NCBI GenBank assembly: GCA_033764075.1
Contig: JANRJH010000016.1
Location: 15,800-79,799, forward strand
DNA length: 64,000 nt
Direction of reading: 5' to 3'
From: M3007 sp033764075
Lineage (GTDB): Bacteria; Bacteroidota; Bacteroidia; Chitinophagales; Saprospiraceae
How positions within the stretch are numbered: position 1 is the stretch's first letter; every line of letters starts with the position of its first letter. Shown piece by piece: positions 52,414 to 63,151 of this stretch. The notes under the pieces are model-generated. The model was not told the origin of the DNA, did not search any database, and saw only the letters and a list, made by a program, of their open reading frames with translations. The translations under genes were made by a program, and so were the position numbers.

Positions 52414-53829
52414 TTACTGGCGCGACGGCAGGGTAACGATGAATGTGCTGCCCTTTCCCGGTTCGCTTTTCAGGTCGATGAGTCCCTTGTGGGCGGTAAC
52501 GATGGCCTTGACGTAGCTCAGGCCGAGGCCGAAGCCCTTGACGTCGTGTATGTTGCCGGTAGACACCCGGTAGAATTTGTCGAAGATGAGTTTGCGGGCC
52601 TCCTTTCCGATGCCGATGCCCTTGTCCTGGATGCTGAATTCCACGCCCATGGGCACGTTCCGGGTGAAAAGGGTGATGTCGGGTTTGTCGGGACTGTATT
52701 TGTTGGCGTTGTCCAGCAGGTTGTGGATGATGCCGGCCAGGTGGGTGGGGTCGGCTTCGAGGATGGGGTTTTCGGCCTGGAATACGGTACGGATGGCGCC
52801 GTTGCGTTTTTCCACCTGCAGGCTGAAGTTGTCGACCGCCTGCCGGATCACGTCGTGGAGGTTGATTTCCTGGATGCGCAACTCCAGGTCGCGCCGGTCG
52901 AGCTGGGCCATTTGCAGCACGCGCTCCACCTGGCTGTTCATGCGGCGGTTTTCCTGCCGGATGATGTCGAGAAAACGGGCGATCCTGTCCGGGTCTTTGA
53001 GCACCTGTGGGCTGCCGATGCTGTCGGTGGCCAGCGAGATGGTGGCGATGGGGGTCTTAAACTCGTGGGTCATGTTGTTGATGAAGTCGTTTTTCATCTC
53101 CGACAACTTCTTTTGTTCAAAAATGACCTTCACGGTGTACCAGAACGAGAACAGGATAATGCCCGTAAAAACGATGGACAGCACCAGCGTCTGCCACACC
53201 GAGCCCAGCACCTGAGAGGTGCGGTTGGGGAAATACAGGGCGAGGTAGCCGGGCGACTCCACGTCCTGCTGAAAGAGTGCCACCCGGTAAGGGGAGTTGT
53301 ACAGGTTGACGGCGCCGCCGGAGGTTACCTGCGGGCTGTTGTCGATGACCACGTAGTAGTCGTTGACGATCACGAACGAATTCCTTGCTTTGGCGTACAC
53401 GCCATACTGGTAGTGGCTGATGATGCCCCGGCTTTGCAGCTCCTCGCGCAGGGAGCGGGCCAGCAGATCGAGGGGTAACCGTTCGGTGAGCGGCTTTTTA
53501 TCCACCAACTGGCTCACTTTGAACACCTCCCACATGGTCACCTCGTCTTCGAACGACTGGAGAGCGGATGTGTCGGCGCTGCGGCTGAACCCGTTTTCCA
53601 CCATCCGGGCGGTGCGGCGGGAGGTGGCGCTGCGGTTTTGCGACAGCGTCCACAACTCGTATTGCTGGAGCTTGCTGGAGACGTTGTTCAGGGCTGCAAA
53701 CACCGTTTTGTTAAACTGCTCCTCGTTCAGGCGAATGCTCCAGCTGATCCAGTAGTATTGCAGGCCGATCAGCCCGATGAGGGCTGCCGTCATCAGTCCG
53801 ATGATCCAGCGGATGCGTTGTGCGTTCAT
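52414..53829 (-). CDS. Sensor histidine kinase (HisKA-type)
   Basis: 471 residues. Two TM helices (about 9-28 and about 220-242) bracket a periplasmic sensor domain. HisKA motif KNDFINNMTHEFKTPIATISLATDSI with the phospho-accepting His, N-box HNLLDNANKYS, G1 DKGIGIGKEARKLIF and G2 KGFGLGLSYVKAIVTAHKG. No response regulator gene is adjacent, so it is orphaned in this window. A TACCTTTG element lies just upstream (53853-53846). Confidence 0.9.
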   Translation of the reverse strand: MNAQRIRWIIGLMTAALIGLIGLQYYWISWSIRLNEEQFNKTVFAALNNVSSKLQQYELWTLSQNRSATSRRTARMVENGFSRSADTSALQSFEDEVTMWEVFKVSQLVDKKPLTERLPLDLLARSLREELQSRGIISHYQYGVYAKARNSFVIVNDYYVVIDNSPQVTSGGAVNLYNSPYRVALFQQDVESPGYLALYFPNRTSQVLGSVWQTLVLSIVFTGIILFSFWYTVKVIFEQKKLSEMKNDFINNMTHEFKTPIATISLATDSIGSPQVLKDPDRIARFLDIIRQENRRMNSQVERVLQMAQLDRRDLELRIQEINLHDVIRQAVDNFSLQVEKRNGAIRTVFQAENPILEADPTHLAGIIHNLLDNANKYSPDKPDITLFTRNVPMGVEFSIQDKGIGIGKEARKLIFDKFYRVSTGNIHDVKGFGLGLSYVKAIVTAHKGLIDLKSEPGKGSTFIVTLPSRQ

Positions 53830-53845
53830 GGAGGAATGTAAACGT

Positions 53846-53853
53846 CAAAGGTA
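53846..53853 (-). promoter_or_regulatory. -7 promoter element TACCTTTG of the histidine kinase
   Basis: Exact TAnnTTTG on the minus strand, 17 nt before the kinase ATG at 53829. No -33 TTG seen. Confidence 0.5.
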
Positions 53854-53894
53854 GGGAAAATGATATTTTTACCTTCGCAGTTTATCGACAGCGC

Positions 53895-54794
53895 ATGACC
53901 TGGCCCGAAGCCCTTGATCAGTTCCATTCCTACCTGCTCCTGGAGCGGTCTTTGAGCAAAAATACGCTCGAAGCGTACCTGCGCGACGTGCAGAAGCTGG
54001 TGCAATACCTGGAGCTCAGCGGGCCTGCGTTGTTGCCCACAGCCGTTCGGCCGGATACACTTGCCCGCTTCATCCGGTGGATGAACGAACTCGGGCTCGA
54101 GCAAAGTTCACAGGCGCGGCTGGTTTCGGGTCTGCGCGCCTTTTACAAGTTTCTGTTGGTAGACGACCACATCGACGAGGACCCCACGGCCTTGCTCGAC
54201 GCGCCACGCCTGTACCGAAAGGTGCCGTCGGTGTTGTCGGTGTCCGAGATTCAACGCATGATGCGCGAAATCGACCTGAGCGATCCGCTGGGCCAGCGCA
54301 ATCGGGCCATGGTGGAGGTGTTGTATGCCTGTGGGTTGCGGGTCAGCGAGCTGGTGGGCATGCACTTCAGTCACCTGTTCCTCGACGCCGGGTTCATCAA
54401 AGTGCTCGGTAAGAACAACAAGGAAAGGCTGGTACCCATTGGCCCCGAAGCGATCAGGCATGTGCGCTTTTATCTGGAGCATGCTCGGCCGGAGCCCAAA
54501 GCCCATGCCGAGCACGTGGTCTTCCTGAACCGCCGCGGCGCGGCGCTCACCCGGGTGATGGTTTTTTACATCGTAAAAGGGTTGGCTGAAAAGGCCGGCA
54601 TCACCAAAACGATCAGCCCCCACACCTTCCGGCACTCCTTCGCCACCCACCTTGTGGAGGGCGGGGCCGATCTGAAGGCTGTGCAGGACATGTTGGGGCA
54701 CGAGAGCATCACCACCACGGAAATCTACACGCACCTGGATACGGAGTATCTGCGGGAAACGATCTTGCTGCACCACCCGCGCATGGGGTGGTGA
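53895..54794 (+). CDS. xerD: Site-specific tyrosine recombinase XerD
   Basis: 299 residues from MTWPEALDQFHSYLLLERSLS. An N-terminal SAM-like core-binding domain (LSKNTLEAYLRDVQKLVQYL). Catalytic residues: Arg in ACGLRVSELVGM, Lys in VLGKNNKERLVPIG, His-x-x-Arg in SPHTFRHSFATHLVEGG, and His/Tyr in MLGHESITTTEIYTHLD. It resolves chromosome dimers at dif; the full length and normal surroundings fit the housekeeping recombinase rather than a phage integrase. Convergent with moxR. Confidence 0.92.
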   Translation: MTWPEALDQFHSYLLLERSLSKNTLEAYLRDVQKLVQYLELSGPALLPTAVRPDTLARFIRWMNELGLEQSSQARLVSGLRAFYKFLLVDDHIDEDPTALLDAPRLYRKVPSVLSVSEIQRMMREIDLSDPLGQRNRAMVEVLYACGLRVSELVGMHFSHLFLDAGFIKVLGKNNKERLVPIGPEAIRHVRFYLEHARPEPKAHAEHVVFLNRRGAALTRVMVFYIVKGLAEKAGITKTISPHTFRHSFATHLVEGGADLKAVQDMLGHESITTTEIYTHLDTEYLRETILLHHPRMGW

Positions 54795-54813
54795 ATGGGG
54801 AAGCCGGGGTGTT

Positions 54814-55779
<966 letters not shown>

Positions 55780-55939
55780 CGTTTTTGTGCTGATTATTGC
55801 TTCTGGTGATACGGGTTAACGCGCAATTAGGTGGTTTGTTTTTAAAACGAGCCTGCAAAGGTAGGGTAGTTTTTCAAAAAACGGTGGTCTGGAGGAAAGG
55901 CCGTTTCCAAAAACAGCTGCGTACGAAACGGGATCGGCA

Positions 55940-58711
55940 CTATCCCGCCGTTTTCCGTTCCAAAAACTGCCCTGTAAAACTCTCCGCCACCGCCACCAGC
56001 CCTTCCGGCGGGCCTTCGTACACCAGGTGTCCGCCCATTTTGCCGCCTTCCGGTCCGAGGTCCACGACCCAGTCGGCCGAGTTGATCACATCCAGGTTGT
56101 GCTCCACCACCAGCACGGTGTGGCCTTTCTCTACCAGCGCCTGCATGGCGTCGAGCAGTTTGCGCACATCGTGAAAGTGCAGACCGGTGGTGGGCTCGTC
56201 GAAAATGAAAAAGATGTGCCCCTGATGGCTATCGCGGATGAGGAAGGAGGCCAGTTTGACACGCTGCGCTTCGCCGCCGGACAGGGTTGACGACGACTGG
56301 CCCAGCTTGACGTACCCCAGGCCCACGTCGAACAGCGGCTGGAGCCGGTTGAGGATGTCTTTTTTCCCTTTGAAAAATGCCAGGCTCTCCTCTACGCTCA
56401 TGTCCAGCACATCAAAAATACTTTTTCCCTTGTATTCGACTTCCAGCACCTCGTGTTTGAAGCGACGTCCTTTGCAGGCTTCGCACTCCAGGTGCACGTC
56501 GGCGAGAAACTGCATTTCAATCACCTGCTCGCCCTCGCCTTTGCAGGTGTCGCAGCGGCCGCCGTCAACGTTGAAAGAAAAGTGTTTGGGCTGAAAGCCC
56601 CTGATCTTGCTCAACTGCTGGTCGGCGAACAGGTCGCGGATGTAGTCGTACGCCTTGACGTAGGTGACCGGGTTGGATCGGCTGCTTTTGCCGATGGGGC
56701 TCTGGTTGATGAATTCCACGGCGGTAATCCGCTTGTACTGTCCTTCCAGGCCGTCGAACAGGCCAGGCGCTTTGCCGGCGCCGTCGGGCAGGTGCTGGGT
56801 GAGTGCCGGATGCAGGATGTCGCGCACGAGCGTTGACTTTCCCGAGCCGCTGACGCCGCTGATCACGGTGAGGCTGTGCAGGGGTATGCGTACGTCGATG
56901 TTCTTGAGGTTGTGCTGGCGGGCGCCTCTGACGACAATAAACTGTTGGGCCTTTCGCCGCTGTGCCGGCGCTTGAATCTGCTTTGCCCCGCTCAGGTATT
57001 CGGCAGTGAGGCTGTGCGGCGCCTGGGTTTGCAGGTCGGCATAGTTGCCGGCAAACACCACATGGCCACCATGAAGCCCCGCTTCGGGGCCCATGTCCAC
57101 CAGATAGTCGGCGCTGCGGATCACCTCCTCCTCGTGCTCCACCACCACCACGGTGTTGCCCAGGTCGCGCAGGCTTTTGAGCACCTCCACCAGCCGGCGC
57201 GTGTCGCGCGGGTGCAGGCCTACCGACGGCTCGTCGAGCAGGTACATTGAGGCGGTGAGGTTGCTGCCCAGGGTGCGCGTGAGGTGGATGCGCTGGGTCT
57301 CGCCGCCGCTGAGGGTACTGGAGATGCGGTCGAGGGTGAGGTAGCCCAGGCCGAGGCGCACCATGAAGCCCAGCCGGTTTTCGATCTCCAGGAGCAGGCG
57401 TTTGGCCACCTGGCGATCGTGGTCGCCGATGGACAGGTTTTGGAAGAAGCCCAGCAGTTCGTCGAGCGGCAGGCTGATCAGGTCGGCGATGTTCATGCCG
57501 CCGATGCGCACGCACAGTGCCTCGCTGCGCAGGCGTCCGCCCTCGCAGGTGGTGCAGGTCGTACGACCCCGATACCGGGCCAGCACCACGCGGTTCTGGA
57601 TCTTGTAGGTTTTGCTTTCCAGTTCCTGAAAAAAGGCGTTGATGCCTTCGAACCAGGCATTGCCCGTCCACAACAACTTTTTCTCTTCCCGCGTGAGCTG
57701 TTCGAAAGGCGTGTGCACCGGGAAGTCGAAATGGTGGGCCATGCGCAACAACTGTTCGAGATACTCGCCGAATTTCTCCCCCTTCCAGGGGGCGATGGCG
57801 CCGTCGTACACGCTCAGGGTCGGGTTGGGCACCACCTTGTCGGGGTCAATGCCGAGGATGCGCCCGTATCCTTCGCAGGTGGGGCAGGCACCGTAGGGGT
57901 TGTTGAAACTGAAAAAATTCACCGATGGCCGCTCAAACTCGATCCCGTCGGCTTCGAACCGCTCAGAGTATTCGCGCAGGGCACCGCCATTTACCTGAAT
58001 GATGCATACCCCATGGCCTTCCTGATAGGCCGTTTGCACCGAATCTGCCAGCCGGGTGCGGGTTTCCTCGTCGGAGGGGTCCTTTACCACGGTGCGGTCG
58101 ATGAGCAGGGTAAGGGTTTCTGATTCAGGCAAATCCGGTGATTCGAGCACCTCCTCAATGTCGCTCACCTGCCCGTTGAGCAGGAAGCGGGTAAAACCTT
58201 TCTGGAGCGAAAGGGCGAGTTCAGTTTTTAGTCCTTTGCTGCGTACGGGAACGCGGGCATAGATGACCACTTTCGTATCCGGTCCATTGGACAGGATTTC
58301 ATCCACCACGTGGGTGACGTCGTCAGAAGTGACCAGTTTTCCGGACACCGGCGAATACGTTTTTCCGGCACGTGCAAACAATAATTTCAGGTAATCATAC
58401 ACCTCGGTTACGGTACCTACCGTGGACCTCGGATTGGAGGTGCTCACCTTCTGCTGAATGGCCATTGCAGGCGCAATTCCCTGAATATAATCCACTTCCG
58501 GCTTTTCCATGCGCTCCATAAACTGGCGTGCATAGGAGCTCAGGCTCTCTACATAGCGGCGTTGCCCCTCGGCGTAAAGGGTATCAAAAGCGAGGGAAGA
58601 CTTACCCGAACCAGAGACGCCGGTAACGACCACAAGTTTGTTTCTGTTAATTTCTACAGAAACATTTTTCAAATTGTTAACTCTGGCATTCTTTATGTAG
58701 ATAGATTTCAT
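55940..58711 (-). CDS. uvrA: Excinuclease ABC subunit UvrA
   Basis: 923 residues from MKSIYIKNARVNNLKNVSVE; an in-frame upstream ATG (58744) is not preferred. First Walker A VVVTGVSGSGKSSLAFDTLYAEG, zinc modules CPTCEGYGR and CTTCEGG-type, ABC signature LSGGETQRIHL, second Walker A VISGVSGSGKSTLVRDIL, zinc-finger CDTCKGEG...CEACKG, and second signature LSGGEAQRVKL. UvrA scans DNA for lesions with UvrB. Complete and typical. Confidence 0.96.
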   Translation of the reverse strand: MKSIYIKNARVNNLKNVSVEINRNKLVVVTGVSGSGKSSLAFDTLYAEGQRRYVESLSSYARQFMERMEKPEVDYIQGIAPAMAIQQKVSTSNPRSTVGTVTEVYDYLKLLFARAGKTYSPVSGKLVTSDDVTHVVDEILSNGPDTKVVIYARVPVRSKGLKTELALSLQKGFTRFLLNGQVSDIEEVLESPDLPESETLTLLIDRTVVKDPSDEETRTRLADSVQTAYQEGHGVCIIQVNGGALREYSERFEADGIEFERPSVNFFSFNNPYGACPTCEGYGRILGIDPDKVVPNPTLSVYDGAIAPWKGEKFGEYLEQLLRMAHHFDFPVHTPFEQLTREEKKLLWTGNAWFEGINAFFQELESKTYKIQNRVVLARYRGRTTCTTCEGGRLRSEALCVRIGGMNIADLISLPLDELLGFFQNLSIGDHDRQVAKRLLLEIENRLGFMVRLGLGYLTLDRISSTLSGGETQRIHLTRTLGSNLTASMYLLDEPSVGLHPRDTRRLVEVLKSLRDLGNTVVVVEHEEEVIRSADYLVDMGPEAGLHGGHVVFAGNYADLQTQAPHSLTAEYLSGAKQIQAPAQRRKAQQFIVVRGARQHNLKNIDVRIPLHSLTVISGVSGSGKSTLVRDILHPALTQHLPDGAGKAPGLFDGLEGQYKRITAVEFINQSPIGKSSRSNPVTYVKAYDYIRDLFADQQLSKIRGFQPKHFSFNVDGGRCDTCKGEGEQVIEMQFLADVHLECEACKGRRFKHEVLEVEYKGKSIFDVLDMSVEESLAFFKGKKDILNRLQPLFDVGLGYVKLGQSSSTLSGGEAQRVKLASFLIRDSHQGHIFFIFDEPTTGLHFHDVRKLLDAMQALVEKGHTVLVVEHNLDVINSADWVVDLGPEGGKMGGHLVYEGPPEGLVAVAESFTGQFLERKTAG

Positions 58712-58897
58712 GTTCCTGAGAGGGATAAATGGATTTGGAAACAAGCGGGCCCGTCCCTATTTTCGTCCAATTCCGTTTGCGAGAGGGTAAAATTAGCGGT
58801 ATTTATACCACTAACGATTGAAAAAGTTCAGAAGCTGATTAAACCAACATTCAACGGAAGCATGAAGCAAGTCGACGCGACGTAAACCCCACAAACA

Positions 58898-59506
58898 ATG
58901 GAGAAGGCTCAATTCAAAAACTCCCCCGACAATGAACTCATCAAAGGGTTCATGGCTGGCCGCGACGTATGCTTCGATGTGCTCTTAGCCCGTTACAAGT
59001 CCAAGGTGTTCACCACCATTTACCTCATTGTCAAAGACCGGTCTGTGGCAGAAGACCTGTTTCAGGACGTGATGATCAAGGTGGTGCGCATGATCCGCTC
59101 AGGCAAATACAATGAAGAGGGCAAATTTCTGCCCTGGGTGGTTCGCATCGCCCGCAACCTGGCCATCGACCACTTCCGTAAAGTGCAGCGCAACCCGCTT
59201 CAGCACGAATCCGATGAGTTCGACGTGTTCAGCACCGCCACCAAGATGGAGGAAAGCTCCGAGGATCGGATAATAAACGACGAGAACTCGCGTTATATCC
59301 GTGAACTGATCCAGCAACTGCCGGAAAAACAACGGGAGGTGCTGATCATGCGCAGCTACGCTGACTTGAGCTTTAAGGAAATTGCCAACATCACCGATGT
59401 AAGCATCAATACAGCCCTCGGGCGGATGCGGTATGCCTTACTCAATCTCCGGAAACTCGCCCGTCAACCCGGAAGTATCCAAGGCTATGAACAGCTACAC
59501 CGATGA
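58898..59506 (+). CDS. ECF-type RNA polymerase sigma factor
   Basis: 202 residues. Region 2 FDVLLARYKSKVFTTIYLIVKDRSVAEDLFQDVMIKVVR and VVRIARNLAIDHFRKVQRN; region 4 QLPEKQREVLIMRSYADLSFKEIANITDVSINTALGRMRYAL (helix-turn-helix). No region 1 or 3, so ECF group. Its stop codon overlaps the next gene, a small membrane protein that is probably its anti-sigma factor. Confidence 0.9.
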   Translation: MEKAQFKNSPDNELIKGFMAGRDVCFDVLLARYKSKVFTTIYLIVKDRSVAEDLFQDVMIKVVRMIRSGKYNEEGKFLPWVVRIARNLAIDHFRKVQRNPLQHESDEFDVFSTATKMEESSEDRIINDENSRYIRELIQQLPEKQREVLIMRSYADLSFKEIANITDVSINTALGRMRYALLNLRKLARQPGSIQGYEQLHR

Positions 59507-60035
59507 AGATATCCTCCGCTTTCTCTATGATGAGATGAGTGAGGATGAAAGTTCAGCTTTTCTTGCGGACCTCTGTACCGATGAGGCCCTGTGGGAGCGC
59601 TATGAAATGTTTCAGGAAGTAGCTGAGCAAACTTCCGGCCTGCGCTTTGAGCCGTCGGAAGAGAGTATTCAGAAAATTGAGGCATTCGCCCGCACCGTAC
59701 CGGTTGAGGCGGAGTTTGCCCACGTTGAATCTGAATCAAAACCCGAGCCGGGCCCTTCTTTTTCACTGGCTAATACCCTCGTCATGGCGGTATGCGCCCT
59801 GCTCATCGGTTCGGGCCTCGCATTTGTAACACCGGGTACCACCGTGCAACCCCTCGCGCCCCAGATGGCCAGTCAGGTACCCGCCCCTATGGAAGATATA
59901 TCCGTGATTGCTCCCGTGAACTCCCCTGCCGCCGACCCGGTGGTGCAATGGGACGATTCGCAGATCGATCAGCAAATCGACCTGCTTTGGGAGGGTATTT
60001 CCAAGGTAAAATCGGATAATCCGGCCATGCTTTAG
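59487..60035 (+). CDS. Putative anti-sigma factor membrane protein
   Basis: 182 residues from MNSYTDEDILRFLYDEM, overlapping the sigma gene by 20 nt. A cytosolic N-terminal half of charged helices, one TM segment at about 111-130 (TLVMAVCALLIGSGLAFVTP), and a short C-terminal periplasmic tail. The architecture and coupling suggest an anti-sigma factor, but it lacks the zinc-binding HxxxCxxC of classical anti-sigma domains. Function is by context. Its end overlaps the convergent DUF952 gene by 4 nt. Confidence 0.65.
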   Translation: MNSYTDEDILRFLYDEMSEDESSAFLADLCTDEALWERYEMFQEVAEQTSGLRFEPSEESIQKIEAFARTVPVEAEFAHVESESKPEPGPSFSLANTLVMAVCALLIGSGLAFVTPGTTVQPLAPQMASQVPAPMEDISVIAPVNSPAADPVVQWDDSQIDQQIDLLWEGISKVKSDNPAML

Positions 60036-60346
60036 GCCATTACCCAGGTTCCGTCTCCTTTTCTGAACAGCATGTCGGTGCGGTCCACCGATTCAATGCC
60101 TATTTTGTCTTCAAAACGCACCATCCCTTCGGGCATGCCTTCTGTAATGAGGGCCTGTTTCTTTACCCGCTTCTCTACAATGTGCAGCAAAATGGCCTCT
60201 TGTTGCGCCTCAGGCAACTGGCTGGTATGAAGGTCGAGGGATTGAAGGTCCGAAAAACACCGTACAGCCGGTTCGGCAGCGGGCTGGTACCACCCTTTTT
60301 CGAGGGCACGCTCCCAGTCTTTGGTAAGGGCTAAATGATAGATCAT
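60032..60346 (-). CDS. DUF952-family protein
   Basis: 104 residues beginning MIYHLALTKDWERALEKGWYQP, which matches the DUF952 family opening (IYHx...W), with PAVRCFSDLQSL and a conserved KVVGI-like EDKIGIESVDR region. Structures in the family show an ADP-ribosyl-transferase-like fold, but no activity is established. It starts with a 4-nt overlap after the nucleotidyltransferase stop, so translation is probably coupled. Confidence 0.75.
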   Translation of the reverse strand: MIYHLALTKDWERALEKGWYQPAAEPAVRCFSDLQSLDLHTSQLPEAQQEAILLHIVEKRVKKQALITEGMPEGMVRFEDKIGIESVDRTDMLFRKGDGTWVMA

Positions 60347-61353
60347 TGGTCGAAATCGATCTCGGTATTGTCACCGATATTGATGGAATGGGCTTTGCCC
60401 CGCAGACTGGTATCGTTACCCACCACGGACTCACCGAGGATAATGGTTTCGAGCCGCGAATATGCCCCGATAATGGAGTGATACACCACCGAGTTGATGA
60501 CTTCGGTATGCTCGGCAATGGCCACAAAAGGCCCGATAATGGACTGCTCAATGCGGCACCCCTCGCCGATGTGCACCGGGTGAATGATCACCGTGCCCGG
60601 GAATTGGTAGTCGGACCGTTCCTGCACACGCTCCAGCAAAATGTGATGCGCCGACAAGAGAGAGTCTTTGCTGCCGCAATCAAACCAGTTTTCCACCCGC
60701 AGGGCCTGAATACCGAAACCGTTGGCAATCATTCTCATGAGTGCATCCGTGAGAGACAGGTTGGGATTGGTGTCTGAAGGCAGGGCCGCAAGTTCATCAA
60801 GCGCCTGGGTAAGGCCCCCTATGTCCCGGATTTTGTACAGCCCCACCAAGGCCTGATTGGAGGTCGGGATCTGGGGTTTTTCAGAAAGGGAAAGAATATT
60901 GCCCTCCACATCACATCGGGCGATGCCGTATTTGCGGGGGTCTTCCACGGGGTGTACGCCCAGCACATTGCCAGGTTGGGCAAGGATGCGGTTTACCTCA
61001 TCGCCAAAAATCACATCCCCGAGGTTGATCACGACCTCATCGGCATTGGCTATGGCGTGGCGCGCTACCCAAACTGCATGGGCTACCCCCCGGCGCGGCT
61101 CCTGCACCACGAACTGGTACTCAATGCGGCCATGGTACTGTTTTTCAACGTATTGAATGATTTTTTCGCTCAGGTATCCCACCACAAACACCACTTCCTG
61201 CACCCCGGCCCCGATCATGCTGTCGATGATGTGGCCTAAAATGGGCTTACCCGCCACCGGAATGAGCGGTTTGGGCTGGGTATGGGTATGCGGCCTGAGT
61301 TGCACGCCGATGCCTGCAACCGGAACTAGGGCTTTGATGCGTCTGGTCACCAT
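60343..61353 (-). CDS. Sugar-phosphate nucleotidyltransferase
   Basis: 336 residues from MVTRRIKALVPVAGIG; an upstream ATG at 61455 adds an unrelated extension. Nucleotidyltransferase domain: LVPVAGIGVQLRPHTHTQPKPLIPVAGKPIL (about 8-38), EVVINLGDVIFGDEV with Asp for metal, EDPRKYGIARCDVEGNILSLSEKPQIP, NWFDCGSKDSLLSAHHIL. The C-terminal part has left-handed beta-helix repeats (IGEGCRIEQSIIGPFVAIAEHTEVINSVV). The typical GTRLRP signature reads GVQLRP, so Arg is replaced by Gln. Activity may be glucose-1-phosphate thymidylyl- or uridylyltransferase-like; not decided. Confidence 0.8.
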   Translation of the reverse strand: MVTRRIKALVPVAGIGVQLRPHTHTQPKPLIPVAGKPILGHIIDSMIGAGVQEVVFVVGYLSEKIIQYVEKQYHGRIEYQFVVQEPRRGVAHAVWVARHAIANADEVVINLGDVIFGDEVNRILAQPGNVLGVHPVEDPRKYGIARCDVEGNILSLSEKPQIPTSNQALVGLYKIRDIGGLTQALDELAALPSDTNPNLSLTDALMRMIANGFGIQALRVENWFDCGSKDSLLSAHHILLERVQERSDYQFPGTVIIHPVHIGEGCRIEQSIIGPFVAIAEHTEVINSVVYHSIIGAYSRLETIILGESVVGNDTSLRGKAHSINIGDNTEIDFDQ

Positions 61354-61553
61354 GAAGGTTTCGTTATGGGCGAATATCCGCTTTTTTCTGCGATGGTGGG
61401 CCTGATGTTTATGGAAAATGCAAAGAATCGCCTCTGTGAAAATATGCACCTCCACAAAACCGTTTGCATGGTATGGATGAATACTACCCTGTTTTAGCCT
61501 GATTCTGAGGCACTTCGCTGGTCAGGCTGTTTTTCACCCTCAACCCAAATCCC

Positions 61554-63098
61554 ATGCTGTTCCGGTCACTGGTTTTTCTGCTTGGCCTCGCCGCCTTCTC
61601 CCCTGCCCTTCCTCCGAAGGCGGCATTTCCGCCAGCCGTTGCCGATTCCACCGATATCACGGTGCTGGTCAGGTCGATTACTGATTCGCTGCCCCAGCCC
61701 GGCAGCAATTTTCGCAAGGGCCACGTAACCCCCAAAACCCTGACAGATTACCTGCGCCCTGCCGAAAATGGTTACCGCATTCAGTTACCCCACCACGGCC
61801 TCACCCCCACGCCCACCCTCTGGGAGGACCTGGTGCTCGTGAGCGGCGGGTTTGGCAGCAAAGATTATTTCGCCTTTGAGGCTGCCACCGGCAAACTCGT
61901 CTGGGGCATCGGACTCGATGACGATGGTCCGTCCAATGGCGCCGTAGCCGAAGGCATACTGGTGTTTAACACCGAATCCTGCACCATTTTCGCCGTGGAA
62001 GCCCGCAGCGGAAAACCTCTCTGGTCGTGGTGGATGGGCGATCCGCTCATGTCATCCCCCGCCATTCACAATGGCGTGGTGTACACCGCCTATCCGGCCC
62101 GGCCCGGCAAGGGGCAAGGTGCCAATTCCTACCCCGTTCAACAAAACAATATCGATTTCCCCGCCGCCGCACCGGCAACCCATGCCCGCTGGAATCCCAC
62201 CCACGTGCTGGTGGCCCTCGACCTGCACACCGGTGAGGTGCGCTGGCAGCACTGGCTGGATGGCGACATTATGACGGCTCCCGTAGTGGAGGGCGATGAA
62301 GTGATAGCCAGCACCTTTTCCGGTACCCTGTATCGTTTTGAAGCAAAAACCGGCCACCTGACTCAGGCCCTTGCCACGCGTGCCACCTCCGCTCCTACCT
62401 TGGTGGGGCAGGAAGTGTTTTACGCCCGCCGCAGCGAAGGCGAACAAAGCCTGGCCGAAGAGTCCATCACCCGCTCATCCAGAGACGGTTCGGGCCAATC
62501 CGCAACGGCCTATTATTCGAAGCCGGCTGCCTACCTCGACGAACAGGTGCAAAATGCCACCAAACTCAAGGGGCAAGCCATGGGCCAGGATGCGGGCAAT
62601 GGCTTTTCGGGGGGTGCACCCGAGAGTGCCAACTGGCAGGCCGCGGCCAAAAACATTGGCCTCTCCAATGTAAGTTCCCTTCAGGCATTTCAGGGTTCGC
62701 GGATATTTGCCCGGGACGGGCGGCAATACGCCACCATGGGCGATGAAGTCGTGTGCTCCGACCTGCAGACCGGAGACGTGCTATGGAAATCTCACCTGCC
62801 GGGAGATGTTCGCAGCGAGGGGGGCAGCCTGGGCGCACCTCCGTTTTTGCTGGGAAACAAACTGGTAACCGGCTTGCTGAAGGGTGAAATCATGGTGCAA
62901 AACCCCCAAACCGGTGAAGTCCTTTCGCGGTACCCGGCCGGTGGCAGTATCCGTTACCAGCCGGTAGCGATGCACGGGCGGCTGTTTGTGACCACCCTCT
63001 CGGGCGAACTGGTATGTATTGAAACGGGTGACCCCAAGCTTACAGGCTGGCCCACCCTCGCAGGCAATGCCGCGCGCACGAATCAGCCGGTGCGCTAG
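61554..63098 (+). CDS. PQQ-like beta-propeller repeat protein
   Basis: 514 residues. Signal peptide (MLFRSLVFLLGLAAFSPALP). A beta-propeller of PQQ-type blades is seen from about residue 90: YFAFEAATGKLVWGIGLDDDG, IFAVEARSGKPLWSWWMGD, LVALDLHTGEVRWQHWLDGD, VVCSDLQTGDVLWKSHLPGD and IMVQNPQTGEVLSRYPAGG. It lacks the disulphide ring and calcium-ligand region of quinoprotein dehydrogenases. Probably a periplasmic scaffold or binding protein. It precedes the AAA gene by 53 nt. Confidence 0.8.
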   Translation: MLFRSLVFLLGLAAFSPALPPKAAFPPAVADSTDITVLVRSITDSLPQPGSNFRKGHVTPKTLTDYLRPAENGYRIQLPHHGLTPTPTLWEDLVLVSGGFGSKDYFAFEAATGKLVWGIGLDDDGPSNGAVAEGILVFNTESCTIFAVEARSGKPLWSWWMGDPLMSSPAIHNGVVYTAYPARPGKGQGANSYPVQQNNIDFPAAAPATHARWNPTHVLVALDLHTGEVRWQHWLDGDIMTAPVVEGDEVIASTFSGTLYRFEAKTGHLTQALATRATSAPTLVGQEVFYARRSEGEQSLAEESITRSSRDGSGQSATAYYSKPAAYLDEQVQNATKLKGQAMGQDAGNGFSGGAPESANWQAAAKNIGLSNVSSLQAFQGSRIFARDGRQYATMGDEVVCSDLQTGDVLWKSHLPGDVRSEGGSLGAPPFLLGNKLVTGLLKGEIMVQNPQTGEVLSRYPAGGSIRYQPVAMHGRLFVTTLSGELVCIETGDPKLTGWPTLAGNAARTNQPVR

Positions 63099-63151
63099 CG
63101 AAAAAAACAGCTCCATCCGGCAATATCACTGCTATTGCTTAAATTGGAAGC

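Noticed and set aside
53895..54794. XerD-like recombinase as an integrase marking a mobile island
   Set aside because: Full-length housekeeping XerD features, no att-like repeats or tRNA nearby and no cargo genes.
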